NCBI GenBank assembly: GCA_013694845.1
Contig: JACDBQ010000880.1
Span: 1 to 6,267 of the forward strand
Source: Acidobacteriota bacterium
Lineage (GTDB): Bacteria > Acidobacteriota > Vicinamibacteria > Vicinamibacterales > 2-12-FULL-66-21
Direction: 5' to 3'
Length of the DNA: 6,267 nucleotides
Shown piece after piece: positions 6,215-6,267 of this stretch. The notes below the pieces were generated by a model. The model had not been told where the DNA came from. It ran no database searches and saw only the letters and a list, made by a program, of their open reading frames with translations. Within the stretch, counting starts at the first letter, position 1. Each line of letters starts with the position of its first letter. Position numbers and translations under genes: made by a program.

Positions 6215-6267
6215 GGGTTCCGGGGTCCGGGATGCGGGGTGCGGGGTTCGGAGTCCGAGGTCTGCGG
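6215..6267. repeat. Degenerate 7-bp tandem repeat, consensus GGGGTCC, running off the window
   Basis: Seven consecutive heptamers and a partial eighth start at 6215, 6222, 6229, 6236, 6243, 6250, 6257 and 6264: GGGTTCC, GGGGTCC, GGGATGC, GGGGTGC, GGGGTTC, GGAGTCC, GAGGTCT, GCGG. In the seven full units the first base is always G, the fifth always T, and the seventh is C in six. The first five units each contain a run of three or four G on the plus strand, so 6215-6246 also fits a G-quadruplex pattern with 3-4 nt loops. The tract lies 31-83 bp before the permease ATG, where its promoter should be. Its full length is unknown. Confidence 0.8.

Noticed and set aside
1..6267. Search for a novel defence, mobile or secretion system.
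   Set aside because: All four genes fall in known families, the gaps are short, and there is no array, integrase, transposase, toxin-antitoxin pair or reverse transcriptase.

Overview
The window looks like a stretch of ordinary chromosome from a high-GC Acidobacteriota bacterium, possibly of the Vicinamibacteria type. The main pointer is an 821-residue stand-alone permease with the duplicated FtsX/MacB layout of the 'acidobacterial duplicated orphan permease' (ADOP) family. Supporting pointers are a DWPQFRG-type PQQ-like propeller protein and strong G/C preference at third codon positions. The phylum call is an inference from gene content; there is no marker such as rRNA.

Layout, left to right. 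Positions 1-431 (minus) hold the first 143 residues of a PfkB/ribokinase-family sugar or nucleoside kinase, cut by the window edge. Positions 513-1898 (minus) encode a secreted PQQ-like beta-propeller protein. A 57-bp divergent gap (1899-1955) carries a perfect TATAAT box. Positions 1956-3635 (plus) encode a complete glutaminyl-tRNA synthetase (glnS). An 83-bp convergent gap (3636-3718) carries one hairpin directly behind each flanking stop codon. Positions 3719-6184 (minus) encode the ADOP-type permease. Positions 6215-6267 hold a degenerate 7-bp tandem repeat, consensus GGGGTCC, running off the window end. No gap between genes is longer than about 85 bases, so no long unannotated stretch remains.

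How the genes relate. Nothing shows that they form one system. The propeller gene and the kinase gene share a strand with an 81-nt gap and may be co-transcribed. glnS is a housekeeping gene with its own promoter. The permease is a separate unit with no ATPase gene in view. I found no CRISPR array, tRNA, rRNA, insertion sequence, phage gene or defence system, and no convincing new biological system. The points most worth a second look are the heptamer repeat before the permease, the absence of Shine-Dalgarno sequences combined with close -10 boxes at glnS and the kinase, and an unusual glycine-rich patch in GlnRS.
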